This document shows positions 35,063 to 43,275 of a stretch of DNA of 64,000 bases, in pieces; position 1 is the stretch's first letter, and every line of letters begins with the position of its first letter. Below the pieces are notes generated by a model, which saw only the letters and a program-made list of their open reading frames with translations, did not search any database and was not told the origin of the DNA. Both the position numbers and the translations under genes were made by a program. Source of the DNA: RZYX01 sp036654375 (GTDB taxonomy: Bacteria; Bacillota; Clostridia; Oscillospirales; Acutalibacteraceae). The stretch is taken from positions 79,670 to 143,669 of the forward strand of contig JAVVSD010000003.1 in assembly GCA_036654375.1 (NCBI GenBank), written 5' to 3'.

Positions 35063-35091
35063 AAAAACAGGCAGGAAAAATTCCTGCCTGT
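35063..35091 (-). terminator. Terminator of mgsA
   Basis: On the minus strand a 10-bp stem (35082-35091 with 35067-35076) and short loop followed by UUUUUC. Confidence 0.85.
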
Positions 35092-35104
35092 AAGAATATA
35101 CATT

Positions 35105-35509
35105 TTAATTTTTGGGATTGACAATATCACGCCAATCAAGGTCGCCTCTGTCAAGTGAATGAATTAGAGCCTCTGCTGTTGCAATGTTAGTTGCAATTGG
35201 AATGTTGTGAACATTACAAAGCCTGATAAGGTTTGCTTCGTTTGGTTCGTGCGGTTTTGGATTAAGTGGATCTCCAAACATGAGCAAAAGATCAATCTCA
35301 TTGCAAGCAATTCGTGCCGCAATTTGCTGCTCTCCACCCTGTGGTCCGCTCAAGAACTTTTGAATTTCAAGACCTGTTGCCTCTGAAACGAGCTTACCTG
35401 TTATTCCTGTTGCACATAAAGTATGTCTGCTCAATATGCCACAATAAGCAATGCAAAACTGAGTCATTAGTTCTTTTTTAACATCATGTGCTATGAGTGC
35501 TATATTCAT
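35105..35509 (-). CDS. mgsA: Methylglyoxal synthase homologue with altered active site
   Basis: Full-length (134-residue) MgsA fold. The family converts dihydroxyacetone phosphate to methylglyoxal and phosphate, a bypass of lower glycolysis. Conserved parts are MNIALIAHD, ATGITGKL, SGPQGGEQQIAA, GDPLNPKPHEPN and NIPIATNIATAEALI. Two catalytic positions differ from the E. coli enzyme: Glu60 where Asp71 acts, and Asn90 where Asp101 stands. Asp80 and His87 (E. coli Asp91 and His98) remain. The enzyme may thus be weak, altered or regulatory. The ATG at 35509 follows AAAGGGGGAA. It lies behind minD at the end of the mre region, where Clostridia usually carry mgsA, with a possible promoter of its own. 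Confidence 0.88.
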   Translation of the reverse strand: MNIALIAHDVKKELMTQFCIAYCGILSRHTLCATGITGKLVSEATGLEIQKFLSGPQGGEQQIAARIACNEIDLLLMFGDPLNPKPHEPNEANLIRLCNVHNIPIATNIATAEALIHSLDRGDLDWRDIVNPKN

Positions 35510-35562
35510 TGGTATTCCCCCTTTGTATAGCAAAAATGGTAATTGTGATTTTCATTATAGTA

Positions 35563-35591
35563 ATAGTACCATATTTTGCGAGTGTTATCAA
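35563..35591 (-). promoter_or_regulatory. Possible promoter of mgsA
   Basis: On the minus strand TTGATA (35591-35586), 17-base spacer, TACTAT (35568-35563), 54 bases upstream of the mgsA start. Confidence 0.45.
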
Positions 35592-35682
35592 TATAAATTT
35601 GTAAAAAGTGTATAATAATTTTAAGTTGTTACTTTATATACTATATATTGTGGTATAAATATTTTTTTATACAACTTGGTTT

Positions 35683-36411
35683 TTATAATTCCAACTTAAG
35701 CTGTTCGCCGTTCATTCTTCTAATAATTCTGTCAACTGCTCTTATGGATTTAAGCCCTTCGTCTGGCACTTCGCCTTTTATTAAGCAGTATGCAAATGCC
35801 TTTTCATCTGGCACAACTCCAATCAGCATTGCTCCAACTTGGTCGATAACTGCATCAATATTGAGCAAATTCCCTTTATATACTTCAAACTTATTGAATT
35901 TGTTTATTATGAGTTTTGGCTCAATTCCCGAGTCAAATATTTTTTGAGCGACAGCCCCTGCACTCCTTGCACAGATTGTGTCTGGGGTGGATATTACAAA
36001 CGCCTCGTCTGCCATTGCAAGTGCAATCCGAAATCCCTTTCCCATGCCTGCTGGCGCATCAATTATAACATAGTCGAATGCCTTCTCATATCTCTTAATA
36101 AGCTTTTGCATATCCTGCTCTGTAACATTAACATCGGCTTGCGGCGCCGCCAGAAGTACAGGACATTCGCTGTACACCATTGCATCCCTTGCCTGACATC
36201 TGTTAAAAATAACATCAGACCAATCATAGACTATCTTGTCACTGAGTTTAAGCATGGTATCCAGACTACGAAGTCCTATATCACAGTCAATCATCAAAAC
36301 CTTAAAGCCTCTGGAATAAAGTCGGTCTGCAAAAGCTGTTGCAAGAGTGGACTTGCCAACACCGCCCTTTCCGGACGCAAGTACTATCTTTTTTGCAACT
36401 GTTTCAGGCAT
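35683..36411 (-). CDS. minD: MinD-like septum-site ATPase
   Basis: A 242-residue ParA/MinD-family P-loop ATPase. The deviant Walker A is SGKGGVGKST near residue 12-21. The switch regions read IDCDIGLRSLDTML and YVIIDAPAGMGKGF, and VISTPDTICARSAGAV fits MinD. MinD normally binds the membrane through a C-terminal amphipathic helix and recruits MinC to block division away from midcell. Here the end, RIIRRMNGEQLKLEL, is short and only weakly amphipathic. minC and minE are absent from the cluster, unlike many Clostridia. It follows PBP2 by 23 bases and is probably the last gene of the mreBCD-PBP2 message. Confidence 0.85.
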   Translation of the reverse strand: MPETVAKKIVLASGKGGVGKSTLATAFADRLYSRGFKVLMIDCDIGLRSLDTMLKLSDKIVYDWSDVIFNRCQARDAMVYSECPVLLAAPQADVNVTEQDMQKLIKRYEKAFDYVIIDAPAGMGKGFRIALAMADEAFVISTPDTICARSAGAVAQKIFDSGIEPKLIINKFNKFEVYKGNLLNIDAVIDQVGAMLIGVVPDEKAFAYCLIKGEVPDEGLKSIRAVDRIIRRMNGEQLKLEL

Positions 36412-36434
36412 TCTGTTTCCTCCAAAATATTCCT

Positions 36435-38549
36435 TTATGAAAGCAACTGGTTATATCCTTGTGCAGAATCAACAGTCTTGCTTGAAAAGTAATATTGATA
36501 TATATCCGCTGCAACTACCGCCGTTAAGCTTCCTTTGTCAGCTGTTTCAACAACAACAGCAATCGCTATTTCAGGATTTTCAAATGGTGCATAGGAGATA
36601 AGAAATCCATTGTTTCCCTCATGCTTTACGCCATTTATAACCTTAACAATTTCTGATGTGCCTGTTTTTGCAGCTGCCTTTACCGGTAAGTTCTTAAAGG
36701 CATTTCGGCAAAATCCAACTGTACCAACGCGAAGCATGCCCGCTCTTACAAGGTCAAGATTTTTCTTTGACACACCTGTTTCAACAGCTATTTCAGGCTC
36801 TTTTTCAATTGTGGTTGTTTTATAATCATAGCTCTTAATTGACTTTATAAAGTGCGGAACATGCCTTGTGCCACCATTTGCTATTGTTGCAACATAGTTT
36901 GCAAGCTGAAGTGGTGTGAACAAATTGTCCGACTGCCCAATCGCCGCTTGGATTGTGTCGCCAGGGTTCCATTTTCCTCTGACTGACTCACCGTATTCTC
37001 TGCTTGCAAGAATGCCTGCTGCCTCTGGAAGCTCAACTCCCGTAACTTGTCCTAAGCCAAACATTGAGCCATATTCGTTCATATTCTCTATTTTAAGAAG
37101 CCTACCCGTTTCATAGAAAAAGGTGTTGCACGATTGATTTATTGCCTCAACCACATTAACAGTGCGGTGAACTCCCTGACATTTGAATGGTCGCATATCC
37201 TTAAAGTAATCATAGTAACCTGGGCAGTTATATGTGAAATGCTCATCTATTGTTCCCTTTTCAAGTGCCGCAATTGCAACAAGCGGCTTGAATGTTGAGC
37301 CTGGTTCATATGTGCTTTTAAGCGCTCTGTTCCAAAGCGGAACATCTGGATTTGTTGAAAGCTGTACATAGTCTTCCTTGTAGGTTGAAATGTCATATGA
37401 GGGGTATGTTGCACAGGCAAGGATTTCTCCTGTGTCGACTTTTAATACAACAACCGCAGCAGCATGGGGCAATGGCGAACTAATTTTGAGTGACTCCACC
37501 CTGTTTTTAAGTGCCTGTTGTGCAACCATTTGCAGATTTTTGTCTATGGTTAAGATTACTGTATCTCCCTGCTTTGGCTCAACTGTAAATTTTGTGCTGA
37601 CTTTTCCATTAATGTCGGTGCTGACAGTCTTTACACCTTTTGTTCCACGAAGGTATTGTTCGGCATAGTTTTCGATTCCAAACTCGCCGTATTCATCTGT
37701 TATGCCATACGCGTTTCGCTTTACAGCATCAATTTTTGTTTGAGATGCGCCTTCTCTTTCAAGCTTTCTTACAAGCTCTTCTGTTTCTTTTTTATTCTTT
37801 TTATATTTATCACCTGTAATAGATGTTACTCTTCCAATTATGTGTGGTGCAAGTGTGCCGTCAACAAATGTCCTGTATGGCTCAATGTTAACCTCCACTC
37901 CCTTGTAAAAACCGCTGTTCTCCATAATCTTTGAAACAAGTACGGTTGAAACATCCTGTGCAAAAACATATGGGTACGATTTGCTGAAAAATTCTCTTTT
38001 CATCTGAGCACAAACGGATGCAATCTTTCTTGCATCTGCTCTGGAGTATTTTTCAAGATTATATCTTTTTATCAACGCATCCATGCAGTTTTCTGCGGTT
38101 GCATAGCTATTAAGATTAAGCATATCCTTGGATTTAAGCCACTCTATATCGCTTTTTCTATCGGGTAAAAACGCAGCGCTTCCGCTTGCATCAATTGTTA
38201 TTGGCAAAGTGTCAACATATGCTGTGCCACTTTCTTCAAATAATTTGATAAGTCCGTATAGTATCTCGTTCCTTTTGGTCTGCTCTTTTCCGCTTGGAAA
38301 ATATGCAGCATTGAGAACAAGTGAATTTCCCTGCCTGTTTGTTACGATTGGGTTTCCGTTTCTGTCAAGAATTTCGCCACGAGCCGAGTCAACAACAACA
38401 TTGTATGTGTCAACAATATTTTTTTCTGTTGCATAAAGCTCCTTATCTATCAGCTGAATTTTTACTAATGCTCCAAAAAAAGCAACAAAGATAATTAAAA
38501 TTACAGAATTCAAAATAATCGTCCTCGAACGATTCCTTTTGCTTCTCAT
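36435..38549 (-). CDS. mrdA: Penicillin-binding protein 2 (class B transpeptidase)
   Basis: Elongation-specific D,D-transpeptidase of 704 residues that cross-links peptidoglycan under MreB control. One N-terminal membrane helix (about residues 9-30) is followed by a dimerisation/pedestal region with VVDSARGEILDRNGNPIVTNR. The transpeptidase domain has the serine motif STFK (EPGSTFKPLVAIAALEKG), SCN (INQSCNTFF) and KTG (AAAKTGTSEIV). The 704-residue size is large for the class, with an inserted region near 150-310. AGAGGTG precedes the ATG at 38549; the GTG three codons earlier is less likely. It follows mreD by 43 bases. RodA, its usual glycosyltransferase partner, is not in the cluster. Confidence 0.94.
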   Translation of the reverse strand: MRSKRNRSRTIILNSVILIIFVAFFGALVKIQLIDKELYATEKNIVDTYNVVVDSARGEILDRNGNPIVTNRQGNSLVLNAAYFPSGKEQTKRNEILYGLIKLFEESGTAYVDTLPITIDASGSAAFLPDRKSDIEWLKSKDMLNLNSYATAENCMDALIKRYNLEKYSRADARKIASVCAQMKREFFSKSYPYVFAQDVSTVLVSKIMENSGFYKGVEVNIEPYRTFVDGTLAPHIIGRVTSITGDKYKKNKKETEELVRKLEREGASQTKIDAVKRNAYGITDEYGEFGIENYAEQYLRGTKGVKTVSTDINGKVSTKFTVEPKQGDTVILTIDKNLQMVAQQALKNRVESLKISSPLPHAAAVVVLKVDTGEILACATYPSYDISTYKEDYVQLSTNPDVPLWNRALKSTYEPGSTFKPLVAIAALEKGTIDEHFTYNCPGYYDYFKDMRPFKCQGVHRTVNVVEAINQSCNTFFYETGRLLKIENMNEYGSMFGLGQVTGVELPEAAGILASREYGESVRGKWNPGDTIQAAIGQSDNLFTPLQLANYVATIANGGTRHVPHFIKSIKSYDYKTTTIEKEPEIAVETGVSKKNLDLVRAGMLRVGTVGFCRNAFKNLPVKAAAKTGTSEIVKVINGVKHEGNNGFLISYAPFENPEIAIAVVVETADKGSLTAVVAADIYQYYFSSKTVDSAQGYNQLLS

Positions 38550-38592
38550 TTTAATCACCTCTTTAGTTAATGAACTTTAGTTGTATTGTTTT

Positions 38593-39135
38593 TTACAACC
38601 TTGGAATTCTTCTCTGAACAGGCATCGAATCCCTGAGTTTTTTTATGAATGCCCTTATCATGATATAGATGACTGGCATAAAAATTATTGTATATAAACA
38701 ACACGGCAAATAGAAAGTGAAGAGCATCATTGCTCCTCCCTCTATGCCCTTCGGCACAATGAAAAACAGCCAATAGAACAGCGAATATGAAACTAACGAA
38801 CAGCTTGTCAAAAGCAGCGCTGTAATTATGTTGTTTCGCATTATATAGTTTATCATAACTCCACATACGGAGGCAGTTAACATCATAAAAATTGTGTTAT
38901 ATCCATCTGGTGCTGCTGATGTTATGTCCCATAGCATTCCTGCAAAGGCACCAAAAAAAGGTGCAATATCCTTTTCAAACATAGAAATGCAAACAACAAC
39001 GGGTATCAAAAAAAGCACTCTTATTCCTAATATTGTGGGGAACATATGGTCTGTGTTTTGAAACATTGCCGCAACAATTATAAGAATGGTTAATGCTATA
39101 CGGCGGACATAGATATGGGGCTTTTCCTTTTTCAT
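38593..39135 (-). CDS. mreD: Rod shape-determining protein MreD
   Basis: A 180-residue membrane protein with about five helices: ALTILIIVAAMFQNT, VLFLIPVVVCISMF, GAFAGMLWDITSAAPDGYNTIFMM and two further. MreD is poorly conserved in sequence; the assignment relies on size, topology, the GAFAGMLWDI segment and its place between mreC and PBP2. The start ATG at 39135 has GGAGG eight bases upstream, inside the end of mreC; longer frames overlap mreC and are not supported. It belongs to the elongasome with MreB, MreC and PBP2. Confidence 0.87.
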   Translation of the reverse strand: MKKEKPHIYVRRIALTILIIVAAMFQNTDHMFPTILGIRVLFLIPVVVCISMFEKDIAPFFGAFAGMLWDITSAAPDGYNTIFMMLTASVCGVMINYIMRNNIITALLLTSCSLVSYSLFYWLFFIVPKGIEGGAMMLFTFYLPCCLYTIIFMPVIYIMIRAFIKKLRDSMPVQRRIPRL

Positions 39136-39139
39136 AAGC

Positions 39140-40000
39140 TTAATCCTCCGAAACGGATACTCCCTGACCATCAAACTGTGTGATAACAAGTACATCCTCA
39201 AGCTTTTTAATGTCAAATCCCGGTGTTATTGTTGCATATGATGAAATGTCGTGGCTGTCGTTTTTAACTTCCTTTACCGTTCCCATTATTAGGTCACGCG
39301 GGTAAATTCCGCCAACGCCAGATGTGCAGACAATTCCGCCTGTTGATATTGCTGTGTTTCTTTCAAGTCCCGAAAGCCTGCAAAGTTTTTCCCTTGCCAG
39401 CTCTGCACTTGTGGTTGAAAATCCTGTTTCTCTTGTTCTTACTTCATATGCACTGATTTTTACTTCTGGATCAAAAATTGTTGAAACTACGCAATATGTT
39501 GAACCAACCTTGGTAACAACTCCGACAAGCTGGCCGTTGCCACAAATAACAGGGTCATTCTTTTCTATTCCGTCTGCCGAGCCTTTATTAAGTACGATGG
39601 AATAAAATGCGTTTGCCGCATCTCTTCCAATTACATTTGCAGGTTCAACCTTGAAATCGCTATGCTCTTCCTTTATCTGAAGAAAATCCTCATATAGCTT
39701 TATCTTCTGCTTGTTCTTTTCATAATCAACAAGCTGTTTTTTATAATTCCCAACCTGCTCCTGAAGATCAATTATCTGCTTTTCATAGCTTGATGTTGAT
39801 GAAAGCCTTGAACCAAGCTTTTTAAAGCCCTGCCCAACATATGAGGTGGCTCTTTGAAGTGGCTCAAAGATTGCTCCTGTTGCAGAGGAAAAAGGCGACG
39901 CTCCATTACGAGTCACCGCCGCAATAATTGTGCCAACTAAAAGCACAACCAATAATATTATGATTACTTTAAACCCTTTGCTTTTAAAAAAACGCCTCAT
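39140..40000 (-). CDS. mreC: Rod shape-determining protein MreC
   Basis: A 286-residue membrane-anchored scaffold linking MreB to the periplasmic or extracellular wall machinery. It has one N-terminal helix (about residues 10-30), a coiled coil (about 70-108, YEKQIIDLQEQVGNYKKQLVDYEKNKQ) and a beta-barrel domain. The barrel shows NVIGRDAANAFYSIVLNKGSADGIEKNDPVI, GQLVGVV and the second half with a GIYPRDLIMG pattern. AGGTGA precedes the ATG at 40000. The gene lies 57 bases after mreB and ends four bases before mreD. Confidence 0.94.
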   Translation of the reverse strand: MRRFFKSKGFKVIIILLVVLLVGTIIAAVTRNGASPFSSATGAIFEPLQRATSYVGQGFKKLGSRLSSTSSYEKQIIDLQEQVGNYKKQLVDYEKNKQKIKLYEDFLQIKEEHSDFKVEPANVIGRDAANAFYSIVLNKGSADGIEKNDPVICGNGQLVGVVTKVGSTYCVVSTIFDPEVKISAYEVRTRETGFSTTSAELAREKLCRLSGLERNTAISTGGIVCTSGVGGIYPRDLIMGTVKEVKNDSHDISSYATITPGFDIKKLEDVLVITQFDGQGVSVSED

Positions 40001-40057
40001 ATAATCACCTAAACATATGCCCTACTTTTTTCAAAGCAGAGCAATTAGCTTTTAAAA

Positions 40058-41074
40058 TCAACTATAATTTCTTGAACTTGTAATGCTGAGTCTGTCATCT
40101 TCAAGGCAAAGTCCTGTTCCGTCAACAACGCAATCAAGAGGATTCTCTGCAATATGGACAGGCATTTTTGTTTCTGCTGTGATGAGTTTGTCAAGCCCTC
40201 TGAGCATTGCACCACCGCCTGTGAGCATAATGCCCTGGTCGATAATGTCTGCTGCAAGCTCTGGTGGAGTCTTTTCAAGAGTTGAACGGATAGCGTCAAG
40301 AACCAAGTTTACGCTGTCTGAAAGTGCTTCTCTGATTTCCTCCGATGTGATTTCAATGTTCTTTGGAAGGCCGTCCATAAGGTTGCGTCCCTTAACATCG
40401 ATAGCTCCTTCGCCTTCATATGGATAGGCTGAGCCGATTTTTATTTTTATATCTTCAGATGTTCTTTCACCGATAAGCAGGTTGTACTTCTTTTTAATGT
40501 ATGCGATTATTGCATCGTCAAAGCTATCTCCTGCAACTCTTGCAGAACAAGATGTTACAATATCACCAAGTGATATAACCGCAACCTCTGCTGTGCCACC
40601 TCCGATATCAACAACCATACTGCCTGTTGCCTCTGCAACTGGAAGACCAGCACCGATAGCCGCTGCCATTGGCTCTTCTATAAGGCTGACTTGCCTTGCA
40701 CCTGCACTGCGTGCTGCATCATGAACCGCACGACGCTCAACTTCTGTAACGCCTGACGGAATACAAATCATTACTCTTGCCTTTGTGAATGGTGATGAAC
40801 TCATTGCTCGACGGATAAACTCCTTGAGCATATCCGAAGTTATATCAAAATCCGCAATAACTCCGTCTTTAAGTGGACGGACTGCTGTGATTGAACCCGG
40901 TGTACGGCCAATCATGTCTTTTGCCTCTGCACCAACTGCGACAACCTTTGGAGGGTTTGAACGAACATCAACCGCAACAACAGACGGCTCACGGATAACA
41001 ATTCCCTTTCCCTTTACAAATACGAGTGTGTTTGCAGTTCCAAGGTCAATACCAATATCTTGTGAAAACAGCAT
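40058..41074 (-). CDS. mreB: Cell shape-determining actin homologue MreB
   Basis: A 338-residue bacterial actin that forms membrane-bound filaments directing lateral wall synthesis. The phosphate 1 loop is IGIDLGTANTLVFV, with GKGIVIREPSVVA after it. The phosphate 2 loop is VVDIGGGTAEVAVISLG, and MLTGGGAMLRGLDKL is the adenosine motif. The N-terminal MLFSQDIG is a plausible short amphipathic membrane anchor. AAAGGAG precedes the ATG at 41074; the open frame upstream runs through the promoter region and is not translated. Transcription probably starts at the TTGAGA/TATAAT promoter at 41139-41167. Confidence 0.96.
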   Translation of the reverse strand: MLFSQDIGIDLGTANTLVFVKGKGIVIREPSVVAVDVRSNPPKVVAVGAEAKDMIGRTPGSITAVRPLKDGVIADFDITSDMLKEFIRRAMSSSPFTKARVMICIPSGVTEVERRAVHDAARSAGARQVSLIEEPMAAAIGAGLPVAEATGSMVVDIGGGTAEVAVISLGDIVTSCSARVAGDSFDDAIIAYIKKKYNLLIGERTSEDIKIKIGSAYPYEGEGAIDVKGRNLMDGLPKNIEITSEEIREALSDSVNLVLDAIRSTLEKTPPELAADIIDQGIMLTGGGAMLRGLDKLITAETKMPVHIAENPLDCVVDGTGLCLEDDRLSITSSRNYS

Positions 41075-41138
41075 AAATATAAAACTCCTTTCGGGGGTTG
41101 AATTTAAAATTTTGTTAAATAAAATACATATATTTATT

Positions 41139-41167
41139 ATTATACCTCGGCTGAGTACAATTCTCAA
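41139..41167 (-). promoter_or_regulatory. Promoter of the mreBCD-PBP2-minD operon
   Basis: On the minus strand TTGAGA (41167-41162), 17-base spacer, TATAAT (41144-41139), 65 bases upstream of mreB. Confidence 0.75.
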
Positions 41168-41257
41168 CCAAAAATGCAAAAAATTTCGGCATTATTTTCC
41201 TGTCAAAAAGCTAAGTTTTTATTCAAAACTGTCAAAAAAGCTTCATATTTTGTTAAT

Positions 41258-41836
41258 TTATTGCTCTGACTCAAGTCCAAGTGACTTAAGTACCATTGCA
41301 GTCTTTGAAATGGGAAGTCCCATAACGCTGAAAAAGTCACCACTTATAGCCTTTATAAGCACACAGCCTTTGCCCTGAATTCCGTAGCCGCCTGCTTTAT
41401 CCATCGGCTCACCTGTGCTGATATACTCTTTTATTTGTTCTGCTGTAATTGGCAAAAATTCAACTGTTGTGCAGTCAAAAAAACTTTGACCTCCAGCTTT
41501 TGTAACAACGCTAACTCCTGTGTATACCTCATGCTTTTTACCCGACAGACGACTTAGCATTGAAAAGGCATCTTTCTCATCCTTTGGCTTTCCTAAAACA
41601 TCTCCGTTTTGAACAACGATTGTGTCCGAGCCAAGCACCGCCACATCATTTTTATCTTTAAGCTTTTCAAACACTGCCTGTGCCTTTTGTTTTGCAAGAC
41701 TCAACACAAATTCGCTTGGCGAAAGATTTTCACATATTGTTTCGTCAATATCTGCGGGGCAAATTTCAAAACTGAACCCGGCGTTTTTTAGAATTTCGCA
41801 CCGCCTTGGCGACTGTGATGCAAGTATCAGCCTCAT
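41258..41836 (-). CDS. maf: Maf-family nucleotide pyrophosphatase
   Basis: A 192-residue Maf protein. The family hydrolyses dTTP, UTP and modified pyrimidine nucleotides and has been linked to septum inhibition. The signature N-terminus LILASQSPRRCEILKNAGF is present, as are VLGSDTIVV (catalytic aspartate), GKPKDEKDAFSMLSRLSGK and KAGGYGIQGKG. The ATG at 41836 forms an ATGA overlap with the upstream Nudix stop, and GGAGAG is upstream. maf next to mreB is a common bacterial arrangement. Confidence 0.95.
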   Translation of the reverse strand: MRLILASQSPRRCEILKNAGFSFEICPADIDETICENLSPSEFVLSLAKQKAQAVFEKLKDKNDVAVLGSDTIVVQNGDVLGKPKDEKDAFSMLSRLSGKKHEVYTGVSVVTKAGGQSFFDCTTVEFLPITAEQIKEYISTGEPMDKAGGYGIQGKGCVLIKAISGDFFSVMGLPISKTAMVLKSLGLESEQ

Positions 41837-42414
41837 TTTATTTCTCTCCATCTTTGAATCTCAAATTCACAAAGCCTGTCTTGTTTCAAAATTGCATCAA
41901 GCTTTAACACTGCCGCCTGTGTCTTTCCGTCACGAATTTCTCCGCAAAGTATCATATTAACTGCCTTTTCAAGCGGTATGATTTCAACATTAACGAACTC
42001 ATCTTCATCAAGATGCTGTTCTGAAAATTCAAGCCCTGTTGCGGCATAAAGATGAATTATCTCTCCGCAATATCCCGGTGTTGGGAAAAATTTTCCAAGG
42101 TCATAATATCTTTGTGCTGTAGCACCTGTTTCCTCCTGAAGCTCACGAACACCCGCGCAAAATGGGTTTTCGCCTTTTTCAAGCTTTCCCGCTGGTATTT
42201 CCAGCATTTCAAGCATATATGGGTAACGAAATTGTCTTACAAAAACCACTTCATTTTCGCTTGTCAGTGCCGCAACAGTTACACCGCCCGGATGCTCAAC
42301 AACTTCTCTTGTTGCCTGCTTTCCGTTTGGAAGCTGTGCATTGTCCACACGCAGATTTATAATCCTGCCCTTGTACTTATAATCCTGCGAAATCGGTGTT
42401 TCCTTAATATCCAT
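41833..42414 (-). CDS. Nudix hydrolase, ADP-ribose pyrophosphatase type
   Basis: A 193-residue Nudix enzyme most like ADP-ribose pyrophosphatase (NudF/YqkG). The Nudix box runs from GKLEKGENPFCAGVRELQEE into TGA, with the metal-binding RE-x2-EE-x-G core. Upstream it has VRQFRYPYMLEMLEIPAG, typical of ADP-ribose hydrolases. AGGTGA precedes the ATG at 42414, and a good promoter lies at 42444-42472. Its stop overlaps the maf start. Confidence 0.92.
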   Translation of the reverse strand: MDIKETPISQDYKYKGRIINLRVDNAQLPNGKQATREVVEHPGGVTVAALTSENEVVFVRQFRYPYMLEMLEIPAGKLEKGENPFCAGVRELQEETGATAQRYYDLGKFFPTPGYCGEIIHLYAATGLEFSEQHLDEDEFVNVEIIPLEKAVNMILCGEIRDGKTQAAVLKLDAILKQDRLCEFEIQRWREIK

Positions 42415-42754
42415 GTAATCACCTGTTTTTAAAAGTTTGCTCTATTATACACTACACCGTTTTACATATCAACTATAATGATTATTGGTCTTTTTAACAC
42501 TAATAATGCGTTGCTTTCATTTTTAGTTGGATTTTTATTTAAACGCTTCTATTTTTGCACATTTTCTTTTTGTTTTTTGCCAGAAATCAGGATTTAATAA
42601 TCCACAAACGCAATCCAATCAAGCCACAATTCCCATGTCATATTCCTAAATAATAATACAAATTTATTTTCGTACTTATTATAAAGCATTTTTAAGATAA
42701 ATCATATCAAAATTTATTTCGCTCTTTCATTGCTGTTGCTAAACTTATTACAAA
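42415..42754. other. AT-rich intergenic region
   Basis: About 340 bases between the Nudix gene and the zinc-ribbon gene's terminator. It holds the Nudix promoter at 42444-42472 and nothing else I could recognise. Confidence 0.6.
42444..42472 (-). promoter_or_regulatory. Promoter of the Nudix-maf operon
   Basis: On the minus strand TTGATA (42472-42467), 17-base spacer, TATAAT (42449-42444), 30 bases upstream of the Nudix start. Confidence 0.75.
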
Positions 42755-42788
42755 TGCAAAAAGAGCAGGCGGATTAACCGTCTGCTCT
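42755..42788 (-). terminator. Terminator of the EF-P/zinc-ribbon operon
   Basis: On the minus strand a stem of about 11 bp around TTAA, within 42762-42787, followed by UUUUUG. Confidence 0.88.
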
Positions 42789-42800
42789 TTGAATTATTTA

Positions 42801-43238
42801 TTACTCTTTTACTTCTGCTTCGCTCTCTGGCTGATCTTCGTCAAATTCAATTTCGAACTCTAAAAGCTCGCCACAGTTTGGGCATTCAATACTGCCCTCT
42901 TCAAGAATACCTTCATCAACGCAAACAGTTTCATTGCATGATGGGCATTCAACTTCGTAGTACTCGTCTCCACAACCACAATCACAATCAAAATCGTCAT
43001 CACAGCAGTCTTCAAAATCTTCATAAACAATTGATTCAATTGAGTCAAGATCTTCATCTACTGCATCAACCTGCTCTGAAAGAACAGCTACATCGTCCTC
43101 TAAATCGCTAACAGTTAGAGCAATGTCATCGAGTACATCCATTATAGCCTTAAACATTTTTGTTTCTGATTTGTCTGCATTTAGGTTAAGTCCGTCTGCA
43201 AGACCTCTCAGATATGCAACCTTCTCTACAACAGTCAT
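42801..43238 (-). CDS. Acidic zinc-ribbon protein (CD1247-like)
   Basis: A 145-residue, very acidic protein of unknown function. Residues 1-70 are helical and coiled-coil-like and match a domain found at the N-terminus of Clostridial CD1247-type proteins: VEKVAYLRGLADGL, then KMFKAIMDVLDDIA. Residues 72-92 form an unusual Asp/Cys run (CCDDDFDCDCGCGDE). Residues 96-125 are a zinc ribbon with CPSC and CPNC pairs, and the tail is Glu/Asp-rich. GGAGG precedes the ATG at 43238. It follows EF-P by 37 bases and shares its message. The cysteine run may bind metal, an inference only. Confidence 0.8.
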   Translation of the reverse strand: MTVVEKVAYLRGLADGLNLNADKSETKMFKAIMDVLDDIALTVSDLEDDVAVLSEQVDAVDEDLDSIESIVYEDFEDCCDDDFDCDCGCGDEYYEVECPSCNETVCVDEGILEEGSIECPNCGELLEFEIEFDEDQPESEAEVKE

Positions 43239-43275
43239 TTCACTTACCTCCGTTTTTTAATATATATGAATGGGA

